Numbered from the stretch's first letter, positions 50,404 to 60,163 are shown. The stretch: DNA of 64,000 bases from Actinobacteria bacterium OK074 (GCA_001298575.1 LJCV01000244.1:1-64000); one strand, 5' to 3'. The notes: generated from the letters alone by a model not told the origin. Numbers and translations: made by a program.

Positions 50404-51600
50404 ATGACTCAAGTACACCGGGCGCCTGCCCCCACTGGCCAGTCCGGTCGCCTTCCGCTCACCGGCCTGCTCGCCCTCGCGGCCGGCGGCTTCATCACCA
50501 TCATGCTGGAGACGATGCCGGCGGGAATCCTGCCGGCGATCAGCGGCGACCTCGGGATCTCCGAGTCGGCCGCGGGCCAGACAGTGACCGTCTTCGCGAT
50601 CGGATCCATCGTCGGCGCCATCCCGCTGATCGGCGCGACGATGGGGTGGCCGCGCAGACGGCTCCTGCTCCTGGCCCTTGCCGGGTACGCCGTGACCAGC
50701 GTCGTCACCGGCCTGTCCGGCTACTTCGTCCTCACCCTCGCGGCCCGGTTCGTCGCCGGACTCTTCGCGGGCGTGCTGTGGGCGATCATCGCGCCCTACG
50801 CCCGGCGGATGGCGGCACCGCACCAGCAGGGCAAGGCCCTGACCATCGCACTGGCGGGCACCCCTGTCGCGCTCGCGATCGGCACCCCCGTCGGAACGCT
50901 CCTCGCCGGCCTGATCGGATGGCGCGCCACCTTCGGGGTGATGACGCTGCTCGCCGGTCTGGTGATCGTCTGGGTGCTCGCGGCCGTGCCGGACTTCCCC
51001 GGACAGGCCAAGGGGGAGCGCACCCCCGTCGGCCGGGTCTTCGCCATTCCCGGCGTGGTCCCGGTCCTCTCCGTCGTCCTCCTGTACGTGATGGCGCACA
51101 ACGTGCTCTACACCTACATCGCCTCCTTCCTCGCCCCCGTCGGCCTGGACGGCAGTGTCGGCGCCGTGCTGCTCGTCTTCGGCGTCGCCTCTCTGGTCAG
51201 CATCTGGATCACGGGCGTGCTCATCGACCGCCACCTGCGGCTTCTCATGATCGGCAGTACCGCGTTCTTCGCGCTGGCGGTACTCGCACTCGGCCTGCCG
51301 GCCTCCCTTGCCGTCGTCGTCTTCCCCAGCGCCGCGCTGTGGGGACTCGCCTTCGGCGGAGCCGCGAGCCTGCTGCAGACCGCCGCCTCCAACGCGGCCG
51401 GTGACGCCGTGGACGCCGTCCAGCCGGTCATCGTGACCGGCTGGAACATCGGCATCGCCGGCGGCGGGGTCGTGGGCGGACTCCTGCTCGGCGGCCTCGG
51501 AGCCACGTCCCTGTCCTGGGGAACCCTCGTACTCCTGGTCGTCGCGCTCGTCATCACCGTCGCCGGACGGCGCCACGCCTTCCCCGCCCACCGCGGCTGA
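50404..51600 (+). CDS. MFS drug/sugar efflux transporter
   Basis: A 398-residue major-facilitator protein with twelve predicted helices and an AraJ/Cmx-like start (FITIMLETMPAGILPAISGDLGISESAAGQTVTVFAIGSIVGAIP). The loop motif around GWPRRRLLLL is typical for exporters. It probably exports a toxic compound that also acts through the adjacent MerR. ATG 50404 or 50389 are both possible; transcription appears to start very close to them. Confidence 0.88.
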   Translation: MTQVHRAPAPTGQSGRLPLTGLLALAAGGFITIMLETMPAGILPAISGDLGISESAAGQTVTVFAIGSIVGAIPLIGATMGWPRRRLLLLALAGYAVTSVVTGLSGYFVLTLAARFVAGLFAGVLWAIIAPYARRMAAPHQQGKALTIALAGTPVALAIGTPVGTLLAGLIGWRATFGVMTLLAGLVIVWVLAAVPDFPGQAKGERTPVGRVFAIPGVVPVLSVVLLYVMAHNVLYTYIASFLAPVGLDGSVGAVLLVFGVASLVSIWITGVLIDRHLRLLMIGSTAFFALAVLALGLPASLAVVVFPSAALWGLAFGGAASLLQTAASNAAGDAVDAVQPVIVTGWNIGIAGGGVVGGLLLGGLGATSLSWGTLVLLVVALVITVAGRRHAFPAHRG

Positions 51601-51676
51601 CCCGAGGCCGTGCCGCGCACCACCCCCCCCCCGAAGGAACCTCCGTAGATCCGCCTCCACGCGAAGGAGAAGCACC

Positions 51677-53920
51677 GTGAAGAAGCAGATGCGCGGCGAA
51701 CCGGCACACCTGTGGCAGGACAGGCGGCTGACACCGGACGAACGCGCCCGGCTCGTCGTCACCGCGATGACCGAGGACGAGAAGTTCGCCTGGCTCTCCG
51801 GGCCGATCGCGGTCCCGATCCCCGGCCGCCCGCCGATCCCGGACGGCGCACTGGGCTCGGCGGCGTTCTACCCGCCGATCGAGCGCCTCGGCATCCCGGG
51901 CATCCAGCAGTCCGACGCCGGCCTCGGTGTGGTCAACCCCGGTGGTGTCCGCGAGGGCGACGAGGCCACCGCGCTCCCGTCCTCGCTGCTGCTCGGCGCG
52001 GCGTTCGACACCGAGACCGCCCGCGAGACCGGGGCGCTCCTGGGCCGCCAGGCGCGGGCGCAGGGATTCGCGGTGCTGCTCGCCGGCGGCGCGAACCTGG
52101 TCCGGGAGGCCACCGGCGGACGCGACTTCGAGTACGTCGGCGAGGATCCGCTCCTCACCGGCAGGCTCGTCGGCGCGTCCGTCGCGGCGATCCAGGCCGA
52201 GGGTGTGGTGTCCACGGTCAAGCACTTCTCCCTCAACGCGCAGGAGACCGGCCGGGTGATGGCGGACTCCCGCATCGCGGAGGCCGCCCACCGCGAGTCC
52301 GACCTGCTCGCGTTCCAGATCGCGATCGAGGAGGGCCGGCCGGGGTCGGTCATGCCCGGCTACAACCTCGTCAACGGCCACTACGCCGGGGAGAACGCCC
52401 ACCTCATCAACGGTGTCCTGAAGGGCGAGTGGCAGTTCGAGGGATGGGTCATGTCCGACTGGGGCGCCACCCACAGCACCGAGAAGGCCGCGCTCGCCGG
52501 TCTGGACGTGCAGTCCGGCGCCGACTTCGATGCGGAGCACTACTTCGGCGAACCGCTGCGCGCCGCGGTCCGCGAGGGCCGCGTCCCGCCCGAGCGCATC
52601 GACGACATGGTCCACCGGCAGCTGAGGACCCTGTTCCGGCTCGGCGTCATCGACGACCCGCCCACGCCCGGCGGTCCGATCGACCTCGCCGCGGGCCGCC
52701 GTATCGCCCAGCGGGCCGCGGAGCGGGGCCTCGTCCTGCTCAAGAACGAGGCCGACACCCTGCCCGCGGCACAGGGCCTCGACCGCATCCTGGTCATCGG
52801 CCGCCACGCCGACGCCGGCGTGCTCGCCGGAGGCGGGTCATCCGCCGTCACGCCCAGGGGGAGCCTGGTCGAGCCGTCCGGTTTCGACCGGGTCTGGTCC
52901 GACCGAGTCCACCACCCGTCCTCCCCTCTGGAGGCCATCCGGGCCGAGGCGGGCGCGGAGCGCGTGGACTTCCTCGACGGCACCGACCACGACGCCGCGG
53001 TCGCCGCCGCCGAGGGCGCGGACCTCGTCGTGATCCTCGCCGAGGAGTGGCGCGCGGAGGGCCTCGACAGGCAGGGCGTCGGACTTCCGGACGGGCAGGA
53101 GGACCTCATCGAGCGGGTGGCCGCCGCGAACCCGCGGACCGTCGTCGTCATCGAGTCCGGCGGCGCCGTCAGCGTGCCGTGGGCCTCGAAGGTCCCGGCC
53201 GTCATCGCGGCGTTCTACCCGGGCTCCGGCGGCGCGGAGGCGATCTCCGGAGTTCTGTTCGGCCGGGTCAACCCCTCCGGACACCTGCCCGTCACGTTCC
53301 CCGCCCACGCCGGTCAGCTGCCGCGCCCCGGGCAGCGGGACCCGGCCACGACGACGTCGAACCCGAACCAGGAACGGATCGGGGAGATCTTCGAGGTCCC
53401 GTACGACATCGAGGGCAGCGACGTCGGCTACCGCTGGTTCGCCCGCGAAGGGCACGCCCCGCACTACCCGTTCGGCTGGGGGCTCTCGTACACGACCTTC
53501 GCGTTCAGCGGCCTCACCGTCACCGCCGACGGCGCGGACGTGCGGTTGCGAGGAGTCGTCACGAACACCGGGACCCGCGCGGGGGCGGCCGTGACCGAGG
53601 TCTACGTCGGCCGTGCCCACTGGGACGGCGCGGGCTTCGTCCCGCGTCTCGCCGCGTTCGACCGGGTGCACCTCGAAGCCGGCCGGAGCCGCTCGGTCGA
53701 GCTGCGCCTCGAACCCCGCGTCCTCGCCCGCTGGGACGACGCCGAGGGAGCCTTCCGTATCGCGGGCGGCGACTACGAGGTCCGCATCGGGGCGCACGCC
53801 CTCGACGAGGACGGCCCGGCCCGGACCTTCAGGCTCGCACCCGCGCTCCTGCGCCGACACCGGACCGGTGAGAGGCCCTTGCCGACGTCCCCGAGGAATC
53901 GCGAGCGGCATCGGTCGTGA
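51677..53920 (+). CDS. Glycoside hydrolase family 3 beta-glucosidase
   Basis: A 747-residue GH3 enzyme without signal peptide, so cytoplasmic. The N-terminal barrel holds the nucleophile D261 in VMSDWG. The alpha/beta sandwich domain spans about 345-580 (GLVLLKNE, VVIESGGAVSVPW) and a fibronectin-like C-terminal domain about 600-715. It hydrolyses terminal non-reducing beta-glycosides. GTG 51677 follows AAGGAGA. A run of ten C at 51623-51632 lies upstream. No transporter for its substrate is adjacent, except perhaps the MFS gene. Confidence 0.92.
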   Translation: MKKQMRGEPAHLWQDRRLTPDERARLVVTAMTEDEKFAWLSGPIAVPIPGRPPIPDGALGSAAFYPPIERLGIPGIQQSDAGLGVVNPGGVREGDEATALPSSLLLGAAFDTETARETGALLGRQARAQGFAVLLAGGANLVREATGGRDFEYVGEDPLLTGRLVGASVAAIQAEGVVSTVKHFSLNAQETGRVMADSRIAEAAHRESDLLAFQIAIEEGRPGSVMPGYNLVNGHYAGENAHLINGVLKGEWQFEGWVMSDWGATHSTEKAALAGLDVQSGADFDAEHYFGEPLRAAVREGRVPPERIDDMVHRQLRTLFRLGVIDDPPTPGGPIDLAAGRRIAQRAAERGLVLLKNEADTLPAAQGLDRILVIGRHADAGVLAGGGSSAVTPRGSLVEPSGFDRVWSDRVHHPSSPLEAIRAEAGAERVDFLDGTDHDAAVAAAEGADLVVILAEEWRAEGLDRQGVGLPDGQEDLIERVAAANPRTVVVIESGGAVSVPWASKVPAVIAAFYPGSGGAEAISGVLFGRVNPSGHLPVTFPAHAGQLPRPGQRDPATTTSNPNQERIGEIFEVPYDIEGSDVGYRWFAREGHAPHYPFGWGLSYTTFAFSGLTVTADGADVRLRGVVTNTGTRAGAAVTEVYVGRAHWDGAGFVPRLAAFDRVHLEAGRSRSVELRLEPRVLARWDDAEGAFRIAGGDYEVRIGAHALDEDGPARTFRLAPALLRRHRTGERPLPTSPRNRERHRS

Positions 53921-54383
53921 CCGGCCGCACCACGCGACAGACACAGCGACGCCGAGACGGCCGCGCCCGCGTTTCCCGTCCGGCCGTGCTGTGGGAGATC
54001 CACTGCCACCACATCAGTCCGAGCGGTGTCCACCGCCGGTCCGTCAACGCCGTACCGCACGACATCACTGGCGGCGAGGAGACGATGATCCGCGGTGGAT
54101 ACCGCCACCTCCGGGTCTGGAAGCACGTGCCCAGCGGCGACCGCCACGGCCCGGTGCCCGAAGGTGCCGCCGCCCGTCGCGCCCGAGCAGGAGGAGGACG
54201 GTCGGCGTCGTCGGCGGACGACGTGCTCGCGCCCGGTCCGAGGCGGTCCCCGTCCGCCGGGGAATCCGGTGGTCACCTCGGACGCCCACGCCGTGGCGCC
54301 CCGAGGATCTCCCGTGTGCCGTGGCGCTCCCCGCGGATAGGGTGGGCGGTGATCGACAGGGCTGGGCGAGGGCGGCGGACGGC
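53921..54383. other. Intergenic region upstream of lacI-type gene
   Basis: 460 bases with no supported gene. Both strands have open frames of mixed composition (for example minus-strand VAVSTADHRLLAASDVVRYG near 54040-54110) that might be a remnant of a deleted gene, but no start, ribosome-binding site or family match is visible. It should contain the LacI promoter. Confidence 0.3.
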
Positions 54384-55448
54384 GTGGGCGGTGCCGAGGA
54401 GAGCAGGAACACGGGCACCGGGCGCCCGACGTCACGGGACGTCGCCCGGCTCGCCGGCGTGTCGCACACCGCGGTGTCCTTCGTGTTCAACGGCCGCGCC
54501 GAGGGCAACCTCTCGCCCGCCACCCAGGAACGCATCCGGCAGGCCGCGGCCCAACTGGGCTACCGCCCCGACCCGGTGGCCCGCGGCCTGCGCCGTCGCC
54601 GTACGGCCGTGATCGGGCTGGTCACCGACGAGATCGCGTCCTCGCCGTTCGCCGGCCGGCTGCTGCGCGGCGCCATGGAGACCGCCTGGGACAGCGACCA
54701 CCTCGTCCTCACCGTCGACTCCGGCGGCGACCCGGCCAAGGAGGACGCGGCCGTCGCGGAACTGCTCGACCGGCGTGTGGACGGCATCATCTACGCGGCC
54801 ATGTCACTGCGCCGGGTCCGCGTCCCCGAGGGCCTGCACCGCACCCACTCCGTGCTGGCCAACTGCCTGCCCGAGGACGGCTCCCTGCCCGCCGTGGTCC
54901 CCGCCGAGCGCGCCGGTGGCCGTACCGCCGCCCGGCTGCTGCTCGGCGCGGGCCACCGCCGGCTCGCCGTGATCGGCGGGCTGGACGACATCGCCTCGGT
55001 GGAACGTACCCGCGGCTTCCGGGACGCGCTGCGCGCCGAGGGCGTCACCGTGCCCGGGGAGTGGATCGTGCGCGGCGGCGGGGAGATCTCCGCGGGATAC
55101 GCGGGGGCGCTGCGCCTGTTCGACGGGGTCGAGCCGGGCCGTCGCCCCACGGGCGTCCTCTGCTACAACGACCGGGTCGCGGCGGGCGTCCTGCACGCCG
55201 CGACCCGGCTCGGGATCGACGTGCCCGCCGATCTGTCGGTGGTCGGTTACGACGACCAGGAGCACATGGCCGCGTTCCTCACCCCGCCGCTCACCTCGGT
55301 CGCGCTGCCGCACCGGGCGATGGGCGAGGCGGCGGCCCGGCTGCTCCTGGACGCCATCGAAGCCGGCCCTACGCCGCCCGCGACCGTCCGGCGCCTGGCC
55401 TGCCCTCTGGTCAGCCGCGCCTCCGTGGGTCCGGCGCCCATCCGGTGA
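54384..55448 (+). CDS. LacI-family repressor of the fructan module
   Basis: A 354-residue LacI regulator with the HTH TSRDVARLAGVSHTAVSFVFNGRAEG, a hinge and a periplasmic-binding-like effector domain (VIGLVTDEIASSPFAG, GVLCYNDRVAAGVLHAA, VVGYDDQEHMAAF). GTG 54384 is the last good start before the HTH; the ribosome-binding site is weak. It ends in a 38-base tail-to-tail overlap with the GH32 gene. Two TAAC-based palindromes between the binding-protein gene and the secreted GH32 gene are likely its operators. Confidence 0.9.
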   Translation: MGGAEESRNTGTGRPTSRDVARLAGVSHTAVSFVFNGRAEGNLSPATQERIRQAAAQLGYRPDPVARGLRRRRTAVIGLVTDEIASSPFAGRLLRGAMETAWDSDHLVLTVDSGGDPAKEDAAVAELLDRRVDGIIYAAMSLRRVRVPEGLHRTHSVLANCLPEDGSLPAVVPAERAGGRTAARLLLGAGHRRLAVIGGLDDIASVERTRGFRDALRAEGVTVPGEWIVRGGGEISAGYAGALRLFDGVEPGRRPTGVLCYNDRVAAGVLHAATRLGIDVPADLSVVGYDDQEHMAAFLTPPLTSVALPHRAMGEAAARLLLDAIEAGPTPPATVRRLACPLVSRASVGPAPIR

Positions 55449-56802
55449 CCCGGGCACCCGGCCCGTCGACAACCAACTCGGCGATGTCGCCGGGGCGCCG
55501 GTAGACCCGCTCGGTGACCATCGCCCGTTCCCCGACGAAGAGTTCGAGGAGCGAGCCGTCGACGAGCAGCCGGAGCGCGAGTTCCGGCGCCTTCGGCACG
55601 TGCACGGTGATCGGGGCGGACCCTTCCCTACCGGTCCTGGGCCAGGCGCCGCGGTCGAGGACGACGGTCCCCGAGGCGGGGTCCGCCCGGACGGTCAGCT
55701 CCCGGCCCGCCGCGTCCCGGAGCAGGCTCACCGTGGTCGGTTCGCATGCGGTGACCGTCAGGTCGTACGCGTGGGGGAGCGGAATCCGGCCCGGCGCGGT
55801 GACGAACGGCTCGGCCGGGCGCAGCAGTTCGAGTTCCGGGGCCGGGCTCACCCGCAGCGAACCGTCGGGGTGGACGTCGACGACCCGTGGCGCGGTGAGT
55901 ACGCCCGCCCATCCGGCCCGGTGCACCTCCTCCTGCGGGCGGGACTCCCACGACCAGCCCCACAGCAGTGCGCGGTCCGGCTCCTGGAGCACGGCGGGGG
56001 CGTAGAAGTCCCGCCCCTGGTCGAGTCGGCCGCCGGCGCGCGGCAAGAACCTCAACTCGCCCTCGCCGTCGGCTTGCAGACGGCCCGTCAGGTATCCGGT
56101 GGAGCAGGGGTCTCCGTCCCACAGGGACACCAGGAGTACGTGGTCGCCGCCTGCCGTCCGGTACAGGTGCGGGCACTCCCAGCCCACCGCCTTGTCGCCG
56201 AACGCGCCTGCCGCCACCGGGTCGTTGCCGTCCAGCAGCACACCGGCGAACCGCCAGTCGGTCAGGTCGTCGCAGTCGTAGAGCAGGACCGACGGCGTGC
56301 CGTCGGCGTGCCCGGCCCCGACGAGGGCCCAGCGCCTGCCGGCGAAGTGGAAGACGAACGGGTCGCGGAACATCACCACGTCCAGTCCCGGCGGCGGGCC
56401 CGCCACCACCGGCGTCGGCAGCGGTTTCCACTCGGTCAGCCGCTCGTCGTCCGGGTCCGCCGCCCGCGCCAGGCAGATGGTGCCCAGTCCGGTGTGGGAG
56501 TGGTCAACTCCCGTGTATACGGCGGTCGGTGTGCCGGCGTCGTCGGTCACGCAGCCCGACCAGCAGCCGGCCTCGTCGGGGCCGCCCGGCGTCGGGGTGA
56601 GGGCGATCGGGTGGTGCTCCCAGTGCGCGAGGTCGGTGCTGGAGGCATGACCCCAGTGGACGTTCGCGTGCACCGGTGCGTCGGGGTTGTGCTGGTGGAA
56701 GAGGTGGTAGCGGTCCCGCCAACGGAACGGCCCATTGGGGTCGTTGATCCAGCCGACGGGCGGACGGACTCTGAAACGCGGCACGTTGGGGTCATTGCTC
56801 AA
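55411..56802 (-). CDS. Intracellular GH32 fructosidase (sucrose-6-P hydrolase/levanase class)
   Basis: A 463-residue glycoside hydrolase family 32 enzyme with no signal peptide. The three acidic motifs are WINDPNG (nucleophile D21), RDPFVF and ECPHLY (acid/base Glu), in a five-bladed propeller followed by the beta-sandwich (LRLLVDGSLLELFVGERAMVTERVY). The start is TTG 56802, which overlaps the permease stop and has AGGAG about 8 bases upstream; no in-frame ATG exists nearby. It probably cleaves imported fructo-oligosaccharides or sucrose. Confidence 0.9.
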   Translation of the reverse strand: MSNDPNVPRFRVRPPVGWINDPNGPFRWRDRYHLFHQHNPDAPVHANVHWGHASSTDLAHWEHHPIALTPTPGGPDEAGCWSGCVTDDAGTPTAVYTGVDHSHTGLGTICLARAADPDDERLTEWKPLPTPVVAGPPPGLDVVMFRDPFVFHFAGRRWALVGAGHADGTPSVLLYDCDDLTDWRFAGVLLDGNDPVAAGAFGDKAVGWECPHLYRTAGGDHVLLVSLWDGDPCSTGYLTGRLQADGEGELRFLPRAGGRLDQGRDFYAPAVLQEPDRALLWGWSWESRPQEEVHRAGWAGVLTAPRVVDVHPDGSLRVSPAPELELLRPAEPFVTAPGRIPLPHAYDLTVTACEPTTVSLLRDAAGRELTVRADPASGTVVLDRGAWPRTGREGSAPITVHVPKAPELALRLLVDGSLLELFVGERAMVTERVYRRPGDIAELVVDGPGARVTGWAPDPRRRG

Positions 56803-57689
56803 CGGTTGACTCCTGCGGACGTGATGCCCTCGCGCAGAGGGCGCTGGCCGACGACGAACACGGCGACGGCGGGAAGCATCGAGAGCACGACCCCGGCCAG
56901 GACCACCGAGATCGACCCGGTGCCGAGGTTGCCCTGGAGGGAGACCAGACCCAGCGGAAGCGTGTAGTTCTGGCCGGAGGTCTCCAGGATCAGCGGGCGG
57001 AAGAACTCGTTCCAGTGGTAGTTGAAGGCCAGCACGCCGACGATCGCCAGGCCGGGTGTGGCCAGCGGCGCGTACACCGAGCGGAAGATCCGCCAGGTCC
57101 CCGCGCCGTCCAGCATGGCCGCCTCGCCCAGGTCCTTCGGCATGCCGAGGAAGTACTGGCGCATCAGGAAGGTGCCGAAGGCGGTCGGGAAGGCCGGGAT
57201 GATCAGGCCGAGGAGGGTGTCGGTGAGGCCCATCGTCTTCAGCACCAGGAACACCGGCACGACGGTGACCTGCAACGGCACCATCATGGTCGCCAGGACC
57301 AGGCCGAAGAGCGGCTTCTTGAAGCGGAACTCCAGGCGCGCGAAGGCGTATCCGGCCAGGCCCGCCGTGATCATCTGGCCTACGGCGATCAGTGCCGTCA
57401 CGAGAGTGGAGTTCAGGGCGAGCAGCCACACGTCGATCTGCTGGAAGACCCCGTGGTAGGCCGCGGTCGTCGGGTGCGTCGGGATGATCTGCGGGGGCAG
57501 GTCGAAGGACTGGGCCGGAGTGCGCAGTGAGGTGGCGACGGTCCAGATGACCGGGCCCAGCGTCAGCAGGGCGCACCCGGTCAGTACGGCGATCCGGGTC
57601 CAGGGGGCGAGTGAGTAACGTACGCGGCTGAGGGTCGGGGTCGCTTTCAGGGTCGGGGTTGCTTGGCTCATGGCGCTCATGCGGCTCAC
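56799..57689 (-). CDS. Carbohydrate ABC transporter permease (MalG-like)
   Basis: A 296-residue permease with six helices and the EAA loop LGEAAMLDGAGTWRIFRSVYAPLATPGLA. It lies in the operon binding protein, MalF-like, MalG-like, GH32, with overlapping or touching genes. The exact start (57689 GTG or internal ATGs to 57671) is uncertain as none has a clear ribosome-binding site. Confidence 0.9.
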   Translation of the reverse strand: MSRMSAMSQATPTLKATPTLSRVRYSLAPWTRIAVLTGCALLTLGPVIWTVATSLRTPAQSFDLPPQIIPTHPTTAAYHGVFQQIDVWLLALNSTLVTALIAVGQMITAGLAGYAFARLEFRFKKPLFGLVLATMMVPLQVTVVPVFLVLKTMGLTDTLLGLIIPAFPTAFGTFLMRQYFLGMPKDLGEAAMLDGAGTWRIFRSVYAPLATPGLAIVGVLAFNYHWNEFFRPLILETSGQNYTLPLGLVSLQGNLGTGSISVVLAGVVLSMLPAVAVFVVGQRPLREGITSAGVNR

Positions 57690-57693
57690 CGGC

Positions 57694-58644
57694 TCACTGG
57701 TAGTGGACGAAACGCCGGCTGAGCCGGAACTGGAGGGCGGTGACCGCCATGATCAGCGCGAAGAGCAGCACGCCCACCGCGGACGCCTCGCCGAAGTCGA
57801 GCTGCTCGAAGGCCCTTTCGTAGATCACCATCACCACGGTGCGGGTGGCGTCGCCGGGGCCGCCGTCGGTGAGGACGTAGGGCTGTTCGAAGACCTGGAG
57901 GGCGTTGATGATGCCGACCACCGTCGCGACGAGCAGCGTCGGCGACAGCAGCGGCAGCGTGACGCCGAGGTGCTTGCGCAGGCCGGTCGCGCCGTCGAGG
58001 GCGGCGGCCTCGTGGATCTCCTTGGGGATGTTGTTCAGACCGCCGACGAACAGCAGGAACGAGAAACCGAACTGCTGCCAGACGTAGACCAGGATCACCG
58101 TGGCCATCGCCGCGTGCTCCGAGGTCAGCCAGGGCACGGGCGCGACGCCGACCAGGCCGATCAGCCAGTTCACCACCCCGAAGTCCTGGTTGAACAGGTA
58201 CTTCATCACCACCGAGATCGACGCGGCGGACAGCACCAGCGGGAAGAAGAACGCCGAACGGAACGCCGACCGCAGCCACACCGGCATCCGCCCGTTCAGC
58301 GCGAGCGCCAGCGACAGCGCGATCAGCAGTTGCAGCGCGACCGCGAGGACCATGAAGACGAGCGTGTTGCGGAAGGAGACCAGCACGGTCGAATCCGTGA
58401 ACGTCGTACGGTAGTTGGCGCCGCCGACGAAGCGGGGCGGGTCGATCACGTTCCACTGGAACAGACTCAGCACGACGGACCCGATGATCGGCACCACCGT
58501 GAAGACGACGATGCCGACGACGGTGGGCGCCAGGAACAGCGCGGCCACCAGCCGGACGCCGCGGTCGCGGACGGACGGCCGCGCGGCGACGGTGGATGGC
58601 GGGACCGGCCGTGAACTCACTTCCTGTACCTGGGTGTTCGTCAT
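57694..58644 (-). CDS. Carbohydrate ABC transporter permease (MalF-like)
   Basis: A 316-residue permease, partner of the MalG-like protein, with the EAA loop KEIHEAAALDGATGLRKHLGVTLPLLSPTLL and about six helices after a 30-residue cytoplasmic start. Its ATG overlaps the stop of the binding-protein gene. No ATPase gene is present, so it probably shares a general MsiK-type ATPase as Streptomyces sugar importers do. Confidence 0.91.
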   Translation of the reverse strand: MTNTQVQEVSSRPVPPSTVAARPSVRDRGVRLVAALFLAPTVVGIVVFTVVPIIGSVVLSLFQWNVIDPPRFVGGANYRTTFTDSTVLVSFRNTLVFMVLAVALQLLIALSLALALNGRMPVWLRSAFRSAFFFPLVLSAASISVVMKYLFNQDFGVVNWLIGLVGVAPVPWLTSEHAAMATVILVYVWQQFGFSFLLFVGGLNNIPKEIHEAAALDGATGLRKHLGVTLPLLSPTLLVATVVGIINALQVFEQPYVLTDGGPGDATRTVVMVIYERAFEQLDFGEASAVGVLLFALIMAVTALQFRLSRRFVHYQ

Positions 58645-60050
58645 ATCTCACGCTCCATGGCCTGCTCCAGGTCGCCCTGCATCCGGCGCAGTGCGGGACC
58701 CACCGCACGCGGCGAGGCCAGCGCGGTGCCGGTGTACTTGAGCAGGACGTCGGTGACCTCGGCGACCTGCGGCGGCGCGGGGATCGGGCCGGTGTCGGGG
58801 AACCGGTCGAGGGTGTCGTAGAAGACCTTCCAGTGCGCCGGACCGCTCTCGGCGTAGCGGGCGGCGTTCAGCATCGAACGCCGGGCCGGGGTGGTCTGGT
58901 TGCTCCGGAACAGCCGGGTCATGGTGTCCTTGCGGGCCGCGTACTTGATGAACTCCCAGGCGGCTTCCTGCTTCTTGGAGGTGCGCAGCAGCGCGTAGCC
59001 CGCCGCGCCGAACTGGTGGCGCTGGGTACGCCGGCGTGGGAAGTACTGCACGTCGTAGTCGGCGGCCCGCATGCCGGCCAGGTGCAGGCCGCCCGCCCAG
59101 AAACCGCCCGCCGGTGTGACGCCGACGTGGCCGGTGGAGAACACGCCGACCAGGTTGCTGCCGTTGCCGCCCTCGGGCCGGGTGCACAGGTCCTCCTGGA
59201 CGAGGGAGGCGAGATAGTCGTACGCCTCCTCGACCCGGTCGGCGGTGGCCTGCGGGGTCGTCCAGCGGAAGCCGCCGCCGCGCCCCTGCCGGTCGGCGGC
59301 CGGGTAGAAGGTGTCCCACAGCCAGGAGCCGCCGGGCGCCTTCGACTCCTTCAGCAGGTTCGTGCCGTTCGCGAAGAGCCAGGGCACCACGCCGCCCCAC
59401 AGCCGGTTGGTCCAGAAGTACGGCGTGAAGTGCGAGCCGCCGGCACGCTTCAACTCCCGCAGCAGCGCGGTGAAGTCGTCGCGGGTCCAGTCGGCCGCCG
59501 GGAACCCCGCGCCCGCCCGCCTCAGCACCTGCTTGTTGAGGTACATGTCGGCGGCGTTGAACTCCATGGGCAGTTGGTAGAGGTTGCCCTCGTACATCAT
59601 CGACTCGACCAGCGAGGGGTGGACGTCGGCGAAGTACTCGCGCAGCTGTGCCGCGTCCCGCCGCACCCAGCGGTCCAGGGGCACGCCGAGTTTCTGAGCG
59701 AACAACTGCACGCCCTCGGTGGCCACATACACCAGGTCGGGGGCGGTGCCCGCGGCGATCTGGGTGAGGATCTTCGCGAAGAAGTCCGACCAGTCGACGG
59801 CCTGCACCGCGTTCACGCGCAGCGGGATGTCGGGGTGGAGCCGGTGGAAGCCCTTGGTGAGGGCGTCGACGGTGGCCGGGTCGAAGGCGGAGCCGAGGGT
59901 GGCGACGACGAGGGAACCGTCGTCACGGCCGGGGATGTCGGCTCCCGTGAGCCGGTCCCAGCTCGCGGCGGTACCGGCCAGGGCGGCTGCTCCGGCGCCG
60001 TACGCGCCGTACCGCAGCAGCGTGCGGCGGGGGAGGTGCGAGTCAGTCAT
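58641..60050 (-). CDS. Carbohydrate-binding protein of ABC importer, Tat-type signal
   Basis: A 469-residue family 1 solute-binding protein. The N-terminus is a twin-arginine signal (PRRTLLRYGAYGAGAAALAG) without a lipobox. The mature part has the usual two lobes (KILTQIAAGTAPDLVYV, YLNKQVLRRAG, GGFWAGG). It is first in the operon, under a promoter with a TTGACA box and a LacI-type dyad. It probably binds fructo-oligosaccharides, judging by the two GH32 enzymes around it. Confidence 0.9.
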   Translation of the reverse strand: MTDSHLPRRTLLRYGAYGAGAAALAGTAASWDRLTGADIPGRDDGSLVVATLGSAFDPATVDALTKGFHRLHPDIPLRVNAVQAVDWSDFFAKILTQIAAGTAPDLVYVATEGVQLFAQKLGVPLDRWVRRDAAQLREYFADVHPSLVESMMYEGNLYQLPMEFNAADMYLNKQVLRRAGAGFPAADWTRDDFTALLRELKRAGGSHFTPYFWTNRLWGGVVPWLFANGTNLLKESKAPGGSWLWDTFYPAADRQGRGGGFRWTTPQATADRVEEAYDYLASLVQEDLCTRPEGGNGSNLVGVFSTGHVGVTPAGGFWAGGLHLAGMRAADYDVQYFPRRRTQRHQFGAAGYALLRTSKKQEAAWEFIKYAARKDTMTRLFRSNQTTPARRSMLNAARYAESGPAHWKVFYDTLDRFPDTGPIPAPPQVAEVTDVLLKYTGTALASPRAVGPALRRMQGDLEQAMEREI

Positions 60051-60059
60051 CGAACGGGC

Positions 60060-60073
60060 CTAACTCGTGTTAG
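60060..60073. promoter_or_regulatory. LacI-type operator 1
   Basis: CTAAC-TCGT-GTTAG is a perfect 5-bp dyad immediately upstream of the binding-protein start, where a bound repressor would block transcription of the importer operon. Confidence 0.65.
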
Positions 60074-60092
60074 ATCAGGGGTGATGCCCCAG

Positions 60093-60122
60093 ATGATGGG
60101 AACCGGGCAACAGGCATGTCAA
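60093..60122 (-). promoter_or_regulatory. Promoter of the importer operon
   Basis: Minus-strand TTGACA (60122-60117) and CATCAT (60098-60093) are 18 bases apart; operator 1 is just downstream. Confidence 0.5.
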
Positions 60123-60135
60123 GGGTCGGGAACGC

Positions 60136-60163
60136 TTGACCTTTAACGAGTTAGGTCTACAGT
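60136..60163 (+). promoter_or_regulatory. Promoter and LacI-type operator 2 of the secreted GH32 gene
   Basis: TTGACC (60136-60141) and TACAGT (60158-60163) are 16 bases apart. TAAC-GA-GTTA (60144-60153) sits in the spacer, an ideal repressor position. It shares the TAACTCGT core with operator 1. Confidence 0.65.

Noticed and set aside
53921..54383. Possible gene between the GH3 and LacI genes
   Set aside because: Open frames on both strands but none with start, ribosome-binding site or conserved motif; treated as non-coding or a remnant.
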